Notes: generated from the letters alone by a model not told the origin. Shown: positions 44,059-53,855, counted from the stretch's first letter. The stretch: DNA of 64,000 nucleotides from Sporomusaceae bacterium UBA7701 (GCA_002482545.1 DLGF01000006.1:134418-198417), one strand, 5' to 3'. Numbers and translations are program-made.

Positions 44059-45654
44059 ATGAACGAAATCACTGTCCAAGCCAATCGGCGGCGCACGTTC
44101 GCCATTATATCCCACCCTGACGCCGGCAAGACGACCCTCACCGAAAAGCTGCTCCTCTACGGCGGAGCCATCCACCTCGCCGGATCGGTAAAGGCCCGCA
44201 AGGCGCAGAAGCATGCGGTGTCCGACTGGATGGAAATCGAGAAGCAGCGGGGCATATCCGTAACCTCCAGCGTATTGCAGTTCGACTACCAGGACTTTCG
44301 GGTCAACATTCTGGACACCCCCGGCCACCAGGACTTCAGCGAAGACACCTACCGGACGCTGATGGCCGCCGACAGCGCCGTAATGCTGATCGACGTGGCC
44401 AAAGGCGTGGAGGAGCAGACCAAGAAGCTCTTCCGGGTCTGCAAGGAGCGGGGTATTCCCATCTTTACCTTTGTCAACAAACTCGACCGGTTCGGCCGCA
44501 ACCCTTTCGAGCTCATGGAAGAGATCGAGAAGGTCCTCGGCATCCGCGCCTATCCCATGAACTGGCCGGTGGGGGTCGACGGCAACTACCGGGGGATATA
44601 CAACCGCCAGCTGGCCCAGGTGGAACTCTTTGACAAGGACGGTTCCCACGGGCAGCGGGCTTTGGCCTCCACTCTCGGCAGCGTTAACGATCCGGCTTTC
44701 CGGGAAGTGCTGGGCGAGACCGTTTACCAGGCGCTGTGCGACGATATCGCGCTTCTCGACATGGCCGGCGACCAGTTTGAATTGGCTAAAGTGGCCAAGG
44801 GCGAACTCACCCCGATGTTCTTCGGCAGCGCCATGACCAACTTCGGCGTGCAGCCCTTCCTGGAAGAGTTTTTGCGCCTGGCGCCGCCGCCGGCCCCTCG
44901 GCAGTCCTCGGAAGGGCCGGTCGGATCCGCCAGCGGCTTTTTCTCCGCTTTTGTGTTCAAAATTCAGGCCAACATGAACCCCGCCCACCGCGACCGCATC
45001 ACCTTCATCCGGATCTGTTCCGGAAAATTCGAGCGGGGAATGAACGTTTACCATGTCCAGTCCGGCAAACAGGTCAGGCTCAGCCAGCCGCAGCAGTTTC
45101 TGGCCCAGGAGCGGAACATCGTCGAGGATGCTTATCCCGGGGATATTATCGGCCTGTTCGACCCGGGGCTCTTCGGCATCGGCGATACGCTATGCCAGCC
45201 GGGGCAACCGGTGCGGTTCCAGGACTTTCCGGTGTTCTCCCCCGAGCACTTCGCCAGGGTTCAGGCCAAGGACACCATGAAGCGCAAGCAATTCGTCAAG
45301 GGCATGGTCCAACTGGCCCAGGAAGGGGCTGTGCAGGTCTTTCGCCAGCCCGAGGTTGTCGAATCCTTTGTCGTGGGCGCCGTGGGCACCCTGCAGTTTG
45401 AAGTGCTCCAGTACCGGCTGAAGCAGGAATACGGCGTCGATATCCTGATGCATCCGCTCCCCTTCGGCGTCGCCCGGTGGCTGCAGGGCGACGGGCTGAA
45501 TCCCAAGGCCCTCAAAAGCATGGACAACGGGCTGGTGCTCGAAGACACCAAGGGCCGCCCGCTGGTGCTGATCACCACCGAATGGCAGTTGAACTGGGTC
45601 AAGGAGCGCAATCCCGGCGTCGAATTCCTCGTCACTCCGCCGTCTTTGGCATAA
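44059..45654 (+). CDS. prfC: Peptide chain release factor 3
   Basis: A 531-residue translational GTPase of the usual RF3 length. G1 is SHPDAGKTTLTEK, G3 DTPGHQDFSED and G4 NKLDRFGR, and the early KARKAQKHAVSDWMEIEKQRGISV block is specific to RF3. It recycles RF1/RF2 from the ribosome after peptide release. CGGAGGAAAA precedes the ATG. It is monocistronic, with its own promoter and a strong terminator. Confidence 0.96.
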   Translation: MNEITVQANRRRTFAIISHPDAGKTTLTEKLLLYGGAIHLAGSVKARKAQKHAVSDWMEIEKQRGISVTSSVLQFDYQDFRVNILDTPGHQDFSEDTYRTLMAADSAVMLIDVAKGVEEQTKKLFRVCKERGIPIFTFVNKLDRFGRNPFELMEEIEKVLGIRAYPMNWPVGVDGNYRGIYNRQLAQVELFDKDGSHGQRALASTLGSVNDPAFREVLGETVYQALCDDIALLDMAGDQFELAKVAKGELTPMFFGSAMTNFGVQPFLEEFLRLAPPPAPRQSSEGPVGSASGFFSAFVFKIQANMNPAHRDRITFIRICSGKFERGMNVYHVQSGKQVRLSQPQQFLAQERNIVEDAYPGDIIGLFDPGLFGIGDTLCQPGQPVRFQDFPVFSPEHFARVQAKDTMKRKQFVKGMVQLAQEGAVQVFRQPEVVESFVVGAVGTLQFEVLQYRLKQEYGVDILMHPLPFGVARWLQGDGLNPKALKSMDNGLVLEDTKGRPLVLITTEWQLNWVKERNPGVEFLVTPPSLA

Positions 45655-45687
45655 AAAAGAGACTTCCTTTACGGAAGTCTCTTTTTT
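45653..45687. terminator. Bidirectional terminator after prfC
   Basis: AAAAAGAGACTTCC-tttac-GGAAGTCTCTTTTT, T-runs on both strands, between convergent genes. Confidence 0.95.
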
Positions 45688-45738
45688 ATGCTTTGGCCTA
45701 TACCCGGAGGATGCTTGTCAAGGCTCCGGCGCGATGGC

Positions 45739-46965
45739 TCAGCGGGCAGGCTCTTCTTTTTTGGTTTTGGGCTTTGCCCGGGGAGCAGGCCGGGCCGGCT
45801 TGGAGGTCCGCGCCGCGGTTCTCGGCCTGCTGTCGACAATATGGCCGCGGAACATTTCCTTGGCCTGGATGTCGATTCTTAGCGCCTTGGCAAACCGGGT
45901 TACCCGTTCGGCTTCGCTCCGGGTAACCAGCGACAGGGCCAGTCCGCTTTGACCGGCGCGGCCGGTCCGTCCCACCCGGTGCAAATAAACCTGGGGATCT
46001 TCCGGCATTTCCAGATTAAAGACGCAGGTTACCCCGGGAATGTCGAGCCCGCGGGCCGCCAAATCGGAAGCCACCAGCAAACGGACCTTTCCGGTCCGGA
46101 AATCCTCCAGCGCCTTCCGGCGGTCGGCCTTCACCGAGCCGCCATAGATCCCCGCCGCGTTCAAGCCGTGGTAATTGAGCTTGGTCACCGTCATTTCGAT
46201 GGCGTCGCTGCTGTTGATGAACACCAGGGCCCGCTCGGTCTTCAGGCTGGCCAGCAGCTTTCGCAGCAGTTCCATCTTGTCGCGCTGCTCGGTAACCATA
46301 TACAGGTGGGTTATATCGGCGGGAACCTTCCCCGGCCCCTGCGCCTGAACCGCCTGGACCGCCGGTGCCAGTTCCCTGGCTCTTTCCAGCGCGGCCGGGG
46401 TTATCGTCGCCGAAAACAGCATGAGCTGCCGGTCTTTCAGCGTCGTTTTGACGACGGCTTTTACGCTGGCCCAGTTATTGTCGTCCAGCAGCTTGTCCGC
46501 TTCGTCGATCACAATGGTCCGGATGGTCTGGGCCGATATCTTCCGCTTCTGGATGAGCTCGAGAATCCTGCCGCTGGAGCCGACAATAATGTGCGGCTTG
46601 TCCTTCAGGCGCTCGATCTGGCGGGCGATATTCACCTGGCCGATAACCGGAGCCGACCGCACAGCCACTCCCGATTCCAGGGCAAGAATCTCGGCCTGCC
46701 GGTGAATCTGAATGGCCAGTTCATGGGTCGGAGCGAGGATAATGGCCTGCATTTCCCGCTTGGCGGCGTCCACCCGTTGAAATAGCGGCAACAGATAGGC
46801 CAGCGTCTTGCCTGTCCCGGTCGCCGACTGCCCGGCAATATCCTTGCCTGCCAGCGCCAGCGGAATCACCGCGGTCTGGATTTCCGTCGGCGCGGTGATT
46901 CCGGCTTTATTCAAGCCGGTTGCCAGGGCCGCGGTTACCCCCAGTTTCACAAACAAATCATTCAT
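45739..46965 (-). CDS. DEAD-box RNA helicase, first copy
   Basis: A 408-residue protein with the standard motif series: Q-motif (APTEIQ), SATGTGKT, PTHELA, IDEADKLLDD, SAT and HRVGRTGRAGQSG. The C-terminus is a short Lys/Pro/Arg-rich tail (SKPARPAPRAKPKTKK). The usual DEAD-box role is RNA remodelling in ribosome assembly or decay. The open frame extends upstream to 46998, but GGAGTGGGAG precedes the ATG at 46965. Confidence 0.93.
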   Translation of the reverse strand: MNDLFVKLGVTAALATGLNKAGITAPTEIQTAVIPLALAGKDIAGQSATGTGKTLAYLLPLFQRVDAAKREMQAIILAPTHELAIQIHRQAEILALESGVAVRSAPVIGQVNIARQIERLKDKPHIIVGSSGRILELIQKRKISAQTIRTIVIDEADKLLDDNNWASVKAVVKTTLKDRQLMLFSATITPAALERARELAPAVQAVQAQGPGKVPADITHLYMVTEQRDKMELLRKLLASLKTERALVFINSSDAIEMTVTKLNYHGLNAAGIYGGSVKADRRKALEDFRTGKVRLLVASDLAARGLDIPGVTCVFNLEMPEDPQVYLHRVGRTGRAGQSGLALSLVTRSEAERVTRFAKALRIDIQAKEMFRGHIVDSRPRTAARTSKPARPAPRAKPKTKKEEPAR

Positions 46966-47051
46966 TGCTCCCACTCCTGCGGATGTCCGGCATACCACGC
47001 CGGCATCCCGAATCCAATGATCTCCTTCATTATCCCCGCATTCCGGGCAGG

Positions 47052-49220
47052 CTACCCGCGCTTAGGGACAATTTGCCGGCCCGGTCCGGCGCCGTCCCGC
47101 GCCGGCGGCACGTCCGGGCTGCCGTCTTTGTCGCTATAGGTTGCCTTGCAGCCGGGAAACCGGGTGCAGCCCCAGAAGGCCCCGTTCCGGCCCTTGATGA
47201 GCTGCAAGCATCCTTGCCTGCACCGCGGGCAGGGATGCTTGGGCACGCAGGGGGCGCCGCCATCGTCGTCATAGCCGGCCTTGCACTGCGGATACCGGGA
47301 ACAGCCCCAGAACTTGCCGTTCTTGCCGTTCCGCTGCTGTAAGACCCCCTTGCCGCACTGGGGACAGGGGTAATCCCCCTGCGGGGAAAGGCTGAGCCCG
47401 CCTGCCAAAGAACAGATCTTGGCGGTAAATTCCGCCTGCTGCGCCAGAAACCCTTCCAGGCTTTCGCTGCCGCCGGCCATGCGGTGCAGAACCGCTTCCC
47501 ACAGCGCCGTGGAATCCGGATAGGTCATCTCGTCCGGCAGGGCATCGATCAATAAATAAGCCGCATCGGTCGGAATAAGATACTTTTTCTTCTTCTCTTC
47601 CCGGAGAAAGCCCCGCTGCACCAGTTCCCCGATAATGGTGGCCCGGGTCGCCTCGGTGCCGATGCCGCTGACATCTTTCAACTGTTTTTTCAATTCGGGA
47701 TTTTTGACGTATTTGTGAATTTCTTTCATGGCCGCCAGCAGCGTTGCGGCGGTGAACCGGCCCGGCGGCCGGGTGGACTTTTTCTCGCTCGAAGCCTGGA
47801 GGAAATCGGCCTCATCCCCCTTGGCCATCGCCGGCAGCGTCCCCTCGTCCTCGTCCTTGCCCTCTTCGGCCTCGCCGCCATAGAGCTCTTTCCAGCCCAC
47901 CTCCCGGATAATCCGGCCGCTCGCCGTGAAGGCTTCGCCGGCATGGCGCAGTTCCGCCCTGGTCTGGCTGTAGGTGTGGACCGGATAGAACTGGGCGATA
48001 TAGGCCTGGGCGATGAGGAAATAAATATTCTTTTCCGTAGCGGCGAGCGCGGCAAAATCGGCCTGTTCCACCGTGGGAACAATCGCGTGGTGGGCGGTGA
48101 TTTTTTTGTCGTTCCAGGCCCGGCTTTTCATGGTGTGATCGGCCCGGCCGGCCCAGGACGAAAGTTCCTCCTGCTTGAGGACTCTCAGATTCCCAAGGAT
48201 GGCCGGGGCGTCCGCCAACTGGGATTCCGGCAGGAAATCGCAGTCCGAACGCGGATAACTGGTCAGCTTTTTTTCATAGAGCCGCTGCGCGGTGTCGAGG
48301 ACGGTTTGCGGATCATAGCCGAACTTCTTCCCGGCCATGACCTGCAGGGCGGACAGCGATAGGGGAAGACGCTGGGGTTCTTTCTTCTCGCTGGTGTCGC
48401 AGCGGGTTATTTCCGCCGTCCGGGGCGGCGCTTTCAACTTTTCCAGCAAGGCCTCGGCGATAACCGGATCAGCCAGGCGCCCCTCGCTGTCCAGCCCGGC
48501 CTGCTCGTCCCGCGGCTTCCAGTAGGCGGTGAACTGGCCGTTCTTATGAGCAAAGTCCGCTTTCAGCGTGAAGTAATCGGACGGTTTAAAGGTTTCGATC
48601 TCCCGTTCCCGCCTTACAACCAGCGCCAGGGTGGGCGTTTTTACCCGGCCTACCGGCAGCGTCAGCCGATGTCCGGCCCGCTGCGCGACCAGGGTAAAAG
48701 CCCGGGACAGATTCATGCCGATCAGCCAGTCGGCGCGGGCCCGGGCAAGGGCCGATTGCTTGAGATTGTAGAAATCCCGGTTGTCGCGAAGATTGGCAAT
48801 GGCCTTTTTGATGCTTTGCTCGTCCAGCGCGTTCAGCAAAATACGCCTGACCGGCTTGGTATTATCGACATAGTCCAGAACCTCGTCGATCAACAGCTGC
48901 CCTTCCCGGTCCGGGTCGCCGGCGTGGACGATTTCCGAAGCCTCGTCAATCAGTTTTTTCACCACATCGAACTGTTTTTTACAGGCTTCGGCTACCAGAA
49001 GCTTCCAGGCTTGCGGAATGATCGGCAGGTCCTCCAGCCGCCACTTCTCATACTTGGGATCGTATTCACCCGGCTCGGCCTGCCGGAGGATGTGGCCGTA
49101 GCCCCAGGTAACGACTCCGTCGCCGGTCGTGATATATCCGTCCTTGCGGCGGATCGGCCCGGGCAGATATTTGGCGATCTCGGCCCCCATACTCGGTTTC
49201 TCCGCAATATATAAACGCAC
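47052..49220 (-). CDS. topB: DNA topoisomerase III
   Basis: A 722-residue type IA topoisomerase. The Toprim start is VRLYIAEKPSMG, the HAGDPDREGQLL metal-binding block lies near residue 100, and the active-site tyrosine is in LTSYPRSD. Two C-terminal zinc ribbons (CPQCGKG...CSRYPQC and CPRCRQG...CTRFPGC) end the protein. The open frame begins earlier at 49400, but GAGGTG lies before a GTG at 49220, where family members begin. It decatenates and relaxes DNA. Confidence 0.95.
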   Translation of the reverse strand: MRLYIAEKPSMGAEIAKYLPGPIRRKDGYITTGDGVVTWGYGHILRQAEPGEYDPKYEKWRLEDLPIIPQAWKLLVAEACKKQFDVVKKLIDEASEIVHAGDPDREGQLLIDEVLDYVDNTKPVRRILLNALDEQSIKKAIANLRDNRDFYNLKQSALARARADWLIGMNLSRAFTLVAQRAGHRLTLPVGRVKTPTLALVVRREREIETFKPSDYFTLKADFAHKNGQFTAYWKPRDEQAGLDSEGRLADPVIAEALLEKLKAPPRTAEITRCDTSEKKEPQRLPLSLSALQVMAGKKFGYDPQTVLDTAQRLYEKKLTSYPRSDCDFLPESQLADAPAILGNLRVLKQEELSSWAGRADHTMKSRAWNDKKITAHHAIVPTVEQADFAALAATEKNIYFLIAQAYIAQFYPVHTYSQTRAELRHAGEAFTASGRIIREVGWKELYGGEAEEGKDEDEGTLPAMAKGDEADFLQASSEKKSTRPPGRFTAATLLAAMKEIHKYVKNPELKKQLKDVSGIGTEATRATIIGELVQRGFLREEKKKKYLIPTDAAYLLIDALPDEMTYPDSTALWEAVLHRMAGGSESLEGFLAQQAEFTAKICSLAGGLSLSPQGDYPCPQCGKGVLQQRNGKNGKFWGCSRYPQCKAGYDDDGGAPCVPKHPCPRCRQGCLQLIKGRNGAFWGCTRFPGCKATYSDKDGSPDVPPARDGAGPGRQIVPKRG

Positions 49221-49444
49221 GGTTGCACCTCGAACCTTCAAAAAAATTAGAACCCCGCCATTGCAGGATTCCGGCTTGCTATTCAGTCTGACGCTATATA
49301 TGTTCTTCCGGTCCTTGCCAAAATCCTTCTTCTTTCGGTCTCCCGCCATTTCCCGAACGGTGTCGGATTTTGTTAATCTTCCGCGCCGGGCGCGCCGCAT
49401 TAATAAGCAAATCAGGCGACAATAGCTTACAGTGTAAATCCTGC

Positions 49445-49473
49445 TTTACTTTTTACCTAAATAGTAGTATAGT
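49445..49473 (+). promoter_or_regulatory. Promoter of the zinc-ribbon gene
   Basis: TTTACT and TATAGT with 17-base spacing, giving a leader of about 108 bases. The leader repeats GCCCAATGA twice and contains short stems (TTCTC-aaca-GAGAA and CCCAA...TTGGG). Confidence 0.6.
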
Positions 49474-49588
49474 AAAAAATAGCCCACGATAGGCCCAATG
49501 AATTTTTCATTAGACCTTCTCAACAGAGAAGCCCAATGAGTATTCTAGAGCTAAGTTGGGGGAAACTTTTTTGAGGAGGTCATTTAGA

Positions 49589-49882
49589 ATGGCTCAAGAC
49601 AAAACCCTTACTTGCCGTGATTGCGGCGCCGAATTTGTTTTTACCGCTTCCGAGCAAGATTTTTTTGCTGAGAAAGGGTTCACCAATGAACCGGGCCGCT
49701 GCCCGGAATGCCGCGCGGCCCGCAAGCAGCAGAACCGCGGCGGCCAAGGCGGTTACCAGCAACGCGAAATGCACGATGTAACTTGTGCAGCTTGCGGTTG
49801 CCAGACCCAAGTTCCTTTCCGTCCGAGCAACGACCGTCCTGTTTACTGCAGAGACTGCTTCACCCAAAACCGCCGCTACTAG
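49589..49882 (+). CDS. Small zinc-ribbon protein
   Basis: A 97-residue protein with three CxxC-type pairs: CRDCG near residue 8, CPECR near 39 and CAACGC with CRDC near the end. It suits two zinc-binding ribbons joined by an Arg/Gln/Gly-rich linker. Similar proteins are common in anaerobic Firmicutes and unassigned; nucleic-acid binding is plausible. GAGGAGG precedes the ATG at 49589. The long leader and the following DEAD-box helicase gene suggest cold- or stress-related expression. Confidence 0.85.
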   Translation: MAQDKTLTCRDCGAEFVFTASEQDFFAEKGFTNEPGRCPECRAARKQQNRGGQGGYQQREMHDVTCAACGCQTQVPFRPSNDRPVYCRDCFTQNRRY

Positions 49883-49891
49883 GAACAAGAC

Positions 49892-49920
49892 CTCCCCTGC
49901 GTAAGCAGGGGAGTTTTCTT
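49892..49920 (+). terminator. Terminator after the zinc-ribbon gene
   Basis: CTCCCCTGC-gtaa-GCAGGGGAG followed by TTTTCTT. Confidence 0.93.
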
Positions 49921-50023
49921 TGGAGCGGAAGCGACCGGCTTTACTTAAGACGCAGGCATAGCCCGGCGACGCTCTGCACAAACTGGTGACATCGGTATCT
50001 TAATAAAGAAGAGGTAGCATGGA

Positions 50024-51379
50024 ATGTCCAACGAGTTTCTAACGCTGGGTGTTCGCAGGGACATCATTGACCATCTGCAGAAAATAGGAATCACCGAGCC
50101 CACGCCTGTCCAGGTTCAGGCTATCCCGCAGGTGCTCGCGGGAAAGGACGTGGTCGCTCAGGCCCAGACAGGCACGGGAAAAACCCTGGCCTTCTTACTG
50201 CCCCTGCTGCAAACCATCGACACAACCAGGCCGTACATCCAGGGACTTATCGTCACCCCTACCAGGGAACTGGCGCTCCAGATCGCCAAAGAGGCCAAAA
50301 AACTGGCCGACCCTCTCGGCATCAACGTGTTGTCGCTATTCGGCGGCCACGCCGTGACCAGGCAGTCGAGCCAGCTAAAGGGCAATCCCCACCTCGTCGT
50401 CGGCACGCCGGGCCGCCTCCTGGATCACGTACGGCGCAAAAGCCTGAATCTGGGCGGGGTGCGCAAGCTGGTCCTGGATGAGGCCGACCAGATGCTGCAC
50501 ATGGGTTTTATCGAAGAAGTGGAGGAAATCCTCCGCCAGACCCCGGCTGAGCGCCAGACTTTGCTCTTTTCGGCAACCATTCCGGCGAAAATTCGCAATC
50601 TGGCTAAACGGTATATGGATCGACCTGTTGATATCCACGTGCGCACCGCAAGCGTAACTTTGGACGAGATCAGGCAGCTCGCCGTGGAAATCCCGCAGGA
50701 AGACAAGCTGGACAAGCTCTGCGCGATGATCGACGAGTATCGGCCTTATCTCGCCATGATCTTCTGCCATACCAAGCAACGGGCCAGCGCCCTCAGCACG
50801 GCTCTTGCCCAGCGCGGCTACGCGGTCGACGAACTGCACGGCGACATGACGCAGGCCAAGCGGGAGCAAGTCATGCGCCGTTTCCGGGATGCCAAACTGC
50901 AGCTTTTGGTAGCCACCGATATTGCGGGCCGGGGCCTGGATATCGAGGGAATTACCCATATTTTCAATTACGATATCCCTCACGACGTGGAACTCTACAT
51001 TCACCGCATCGGGCGAACGGGCCGGGCCGGCCAGACCGGCACCGCCATCACCTTCGTGTCCCCGGGCGAAGAAAAATACCTGCGCCTGATCGAGCAGGGA
51101 ATCCGGGCTTCCCTAAAAAAATACAGAGTCAAAGGCCCCGGAGCCGGCGCGGAAGCGCCGGAGGCTGCGGCGCCGGCCTTCAACCGCCGCCGCGGAGCCG
51201 GACAACCGGCTGAGCCGGCGCCACCGCGCCCACGGGCGGAAAAGAAACCGAAGAGCCACGGCGGAACCAATCAGCGCAGCCGCCGTAGCGCCAAGGCTGC
51301 TGCCGAGCCGGCTTCGCCGACTCGTCCCGCCGCGAAAAGCCCGTCCGCCCGCAAAGGCCGGTCGCTCTCCCGGCGGTAA
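50024..51379 (+). CDS. DEAD-box RNA helicase, second copy (CshA-like)
   Basis: A 451-residue protein with AQTGTGKT, PTRELA, LDEADQM, SAT and HRIGRTGRAGQTG. The last 80 residues are low-complexity Ala/Pro/Arg/Lys, a basic RNA-binding tail as in CshA-type cold-shock helicases. GAAGAGG precedes the ATG. It follows the zinc-ribbon gene after a terminator, and a strong terminator ends it. Confidence 0.93.
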   Translation: MSNEFLTLGVRRDIIDHLQKIGITEPTPVQVQAIPQVLAGKDVVAQAQTGTGKTLAFLLPLLQTIDTTRPYIQGLIVTPTRELALQIAKEAKKLADPLGINVLSLFGGHAVTRQSSQLKGNPHLVVGTPGRLLDHVRRKSLNLGGVRKLVLDEADQMLHMGFIEEVEEILRQTPAERQTLLFSATIPAKIRNLAKRYMDRPVDIHVRTASVTLDEIRQLAVEIPQEDKLDKLCAMIDEYRPYLAMIFCHTKQRASALSTALAQRGYAVDELHGDMTQAKREQVMRRFRDAKLQLLVATDIAGRGLDIEGITHIFNYDIPHDVELYIHRIGRTGRAGQTGTAITFVSPGEEKYLRLIEQGIRASLKKYRVKGPGAGAEAPEAAAPAFNRRRGAGQPAEPAPPRPRAEKKPKSHGGTNQRSRRSAKAAAEPASPTRPAAKSPSARKGRSLSRR

Positions 51380-51402
51380 CAGTCCGTTCAGATCCTAGCA
51401 TT

Positions 51403-51430
51403 AAGAGGCTGCCCTAATGGCAGCCTCTTT
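51403..51430 (+). terminator. Terminator of the second DEAD-box gene
   Basis: AAGAGGCTGCC-ctaat-GGCAGCCTCTTT. Nearly the same sequence recurs at 52302-52330. Confidence 0.9.
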
Positions 51431-51496
51431 GTGTAAATTTAAATCAATCAATACACCATCTACAAATAAACCGTTGATAAGGAGGAATGAGGAAAA

Positions 51497-52075
51497 ATGA
51501 AAATCGTCGGATTTATCGCAAGTCCGCGGAAAGAAGGCAATACCGCCTGGATAATAAACAAAATACTCGAAGGCGCGAAAGAACAGGGCGCGGAAACTCA
51601 ATCCTGGTATTTCAGCGATCTTGATATCAAGCCGTGCCGGAGTTGTTATGGCTGCAAACAGGACGATCGATGTATCATCAACGACGACATGCAGAAACTT
51701 TATGGCGCGATTGAGCATGCCGATGCCCTTGTTCTCGGCTCGCCGGTTTACATGGGGCAGATGAGTGCCCAGGCGAAGATATTCACCGACAGGTTGTTTG
51801 CACGATTCCATCCGCGATTCTCTCCGCAATTCAAAGAAGAACATGCCGCGAATAAAAAGCTGATTCTTGTGTTTACTCAGGGTAATCCTGATTCCGGCAT
51901 GTTCCAGTTGTATTTTGATTATACGAAAAACATTTTTCAGTTGCTGGGATTTGATGTTCAAGGAGTACATGTCGTTGCCGGTATGCGGAATGAACCGGCG
52001 CATGAAAGAAAAGATCTGCACACTGTCATGAAGGATATCGGTTCATCGTTGGTTTCGGAACGATTCCCGGAATAA
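51497..52075 (+). CDS. Flavodoxin-family NAD(P)H-dependent oxidoreductase
   Basis: A 192-residue protein. The FMN phosphate loop is SPRKEGNTAW (residues 9-18), and a CRSCYGCKQDDRC cysteine cluster near residue 47 recalls iron-sulfur flavoproteins and the two-cysteine NADPH-dependent FMN reductases. GAGGAATGAGG precedes the ATG. Its codons are AT-richer than those of neighbouring genes. It sits between two near-identical terminators, beside an insertion-sequence-like palindrome, so acquisition by transfer is likely. Confidence 0.87.
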   Translation: MKIVGFIASPRKEGNTAWIINKILEGAKEQGAETQSWYFSDLDIKPCRSCYGCKQDDRCIINDDMQKLYGAIEHADALVLGSPVYMGQMSAQAKIFTDRLFARFHPRFSPQFKEEHAANKKLILVFTQGNPDSGMFQLYFDYTKNIFQLLGFDVQGVHVVAGMRNEPAHERKDLHTVMKDIGSSLVSERFPE

Positions 52076-52247
52076 TAAGAGGAAAGGTGATAAACTTCAT
52101 TGTCCTTCTTCATAAAAGGATACCTCCTAAATTGTTGATGTGGTAGTCGGGAAATTTTCTACATCTAGCAGTTTTGGAGGTTTTTTAATACCCGCTGGAA
52201 GCTTTCCGGAACCCCCTGCATGGCAGGCGGCTTTAAGAACATATAAT

Positions 52248-52289
52248 AATAGGGTTTCAGAACTTAGGGACAAGTTCTGAAACCCTATT
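52248..52289. repeat. Perfect 18-base inverted repeat, possible mobile-element remnant
   Basis: AATAGGGTTTCAGAACTT-agggac-AAGTTCTGAAACCCTATT. Perfect hairpins of this kind occur next to transposase genes, but no transposase frame remains here. Confidence 0.8.
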
Positions 52290-52301
52290 TGTCTACAGTC
52301 T

Positions 52302-52330
52302 GAGGCTGCCCTAAAGGCAGCCTCTCTTTA
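52302..52330. terminator. Second copy of the GAGGCTGCC hairpin
   Basis: GAGGCTGCC-ctaaa-GGCAGCCTC followed by TCTTTATT, matching the terminator at 51403-51430 except in the loop. Confidence 0.75.
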
Positions 52331-52354
52331 TTCTGGCGTTCCTATGCCGCCCGC

Positions 52355-53515
52355 CTATTGCCCGGGCCCGGCAAAAGTAATCGCGATATCGACGATCTCC
52401 GGATAATTGCCGATGCGGATCGGCGGACCCCAGGTGCCGTAACCGCAGGAAACAATCGCCTGATAGTCGCCTTTGCGGCGGTAGCCCCAGTCGGTTTCAA
52501 AGATTCGTTCGGTCAAGAGGTTGTTGGGGAAAAACTGGCCATGATGCGTATGGCCCGAGACCTGCAGATCAACCCCGTTTCGCTGCCCTTCCTCCAGCCG
52601 GAAAGGCTGATGATCCAGCAGAAAAATCGGCAGCCGGCCGTCAACGCCTTCCATTACCTTGGCCAGTTCCTCCCGGCCCTTTCCGGTCATGCGGTTCACC
52701 GACAGGTCATCCCGCCCGACCACGTAGAATTGGTCATTGACCTTTACATACCTGTCCTGCAGCACCGTCAGCCCGGCCAGCTCCAACTGTTCGACCGCCA
52801 GCTCGCTGTTGCCGCCCAGATATTCATGGTTGCCCAAAACGACATACCCGCCATACCGTGTCCTCAATTTGCCGAGCGCCTCGGGCATCTTCTGCTCGAC
52901 AAACCGGCTGACGTCCTCATCGATGGTATCGCCGGCAAAAAATACGATATCCGGGTTGAGCGCATTGATCCTGTCCACCAGATCCGCCAGTCGGTCGTTG
53001 CCGACAATGACTCCGAGATGAATATCCGAAACCAGGACCGCCCGCAGCTTCGTCAACCCCGGAACCGCTTTGTTGATGGTTATATCATAGTGGGTGATAC
53101 GCGGATTCCGCGCATTCCACACCCCAAACGCCAATAGCCCGCAAACCAGCGCGGCGACCGCCACTCCCAGCAGCAGGGACGGCTGCTTCCAACTAAGCGC
53201 CTCCGGCCAGGCCAGACTGCCGATAAGTCGCAGACCATCCGCCAGAACCCAGATCAACAGGAAATAATACAGCGCTGCCAGCCAATAGTTGCCGATCACC
53301 GTAATCCACTCGTCGATTATTCCGGGGAAGAAGGTCCGGCCCAGCCTGGCGACAAAGGGCGAGACCGCCAGGACGATGTATCCCGCCCAGAACAAAAGGG
53401 CGTGAGGTTCCAGCAGGCCGCGGAAAGATTGAAACAACCGCAGTCCAATGTAGTAGTTGCCTGCGCAATAAACAAGAAAAAAAACACTCAGAAAACCGAT
53501 AAACTGGGAACTCAT
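52355..53515 (-). CDS. Membrane-anchored metallophosphoesterase
   Basis: A 386-residue protein. Four or five hydrophobic segments fill residues 1-135. A calcineurin-like phosphoesterase domain follows, with SDIHLG, FAGDTIDED, LGNHEYLGG and SGHTHHGQ as the metal-binding motifs. Proteins of this layout (YaeI/YkuE-like) are often lipid or nucleotide phosphoesterases; the substrate is unknown. It stands alone on the minus strand. Confidence 0.92.
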   Translation of the reverse strand: MSSQFIGFLSVFFLVYCAGNYYIGLRLFQSFRGLLEPHALLFWAGYIVLAVSPFVARLGRTFFPGIIDEWITVIGNYWLAALYYFLLIWVLADGLRLIGSLAWPEALSWKQPSLLLGVAVAALVCGLLAFGVWNARNPRITHYDITINKAVPGLTKLRAVLVSDIHLGVIVGNDRLADLVDRINALNPDIVFFAGDTIDEDVSRFVEQKMPEALGKLRTRYGGYVVLGNHEYLGGNSELAVEQLELAGLTVLQDRYVKVNDQFYVVGRDDLSVNRMTGKGREELAKVMEGVDGRLPIFLLDHQPFRLEEGQRNGVDLQVSGHTHHGQFFPNNLLTERIFETDWGYRRKGDYQAIVSCGYGTWGPPIRIGNYPEIVDIAITFAGPGQ

Positions 53516-53855
53516 CCGCTACTCCTTTGCATCGGCCTCCGCCTTACGCGACAGCCGTTGATGTCTCAGCGCCGATCGTTGTTATGCCAAGCCCGGAATT
53601 CACCCTGGTTAAAGCGCTGCGGGATTTTGCCGGTTTCTCCTTTTAAATTCCCGGTTTTTCCGGAAATACCTGCCCGGCGGGGGCTGCCAAGAGTTCCCGG
53701 CCTGAGTTAATCCGGCTCGCCGAGCAGGTTTTCCCTCATCTTTTCCGAATACTATTACCTAGTATATGCCGCTTCCTCCGCTTCTTCCCCAGGCTGGGGC
53801 GATACTGACAGGACGATACGCTGCAACAAATTCAAAAAAGTATACGAGGTACTCC
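53516..53855. other. Intergenic region before the AEC transporter gene
   Basis: About 340 bases with no supported gene; divergent promoters for the phosphoesterase and AEC genes must lie here. No strong motif was recognised. Confidence 0.4.
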
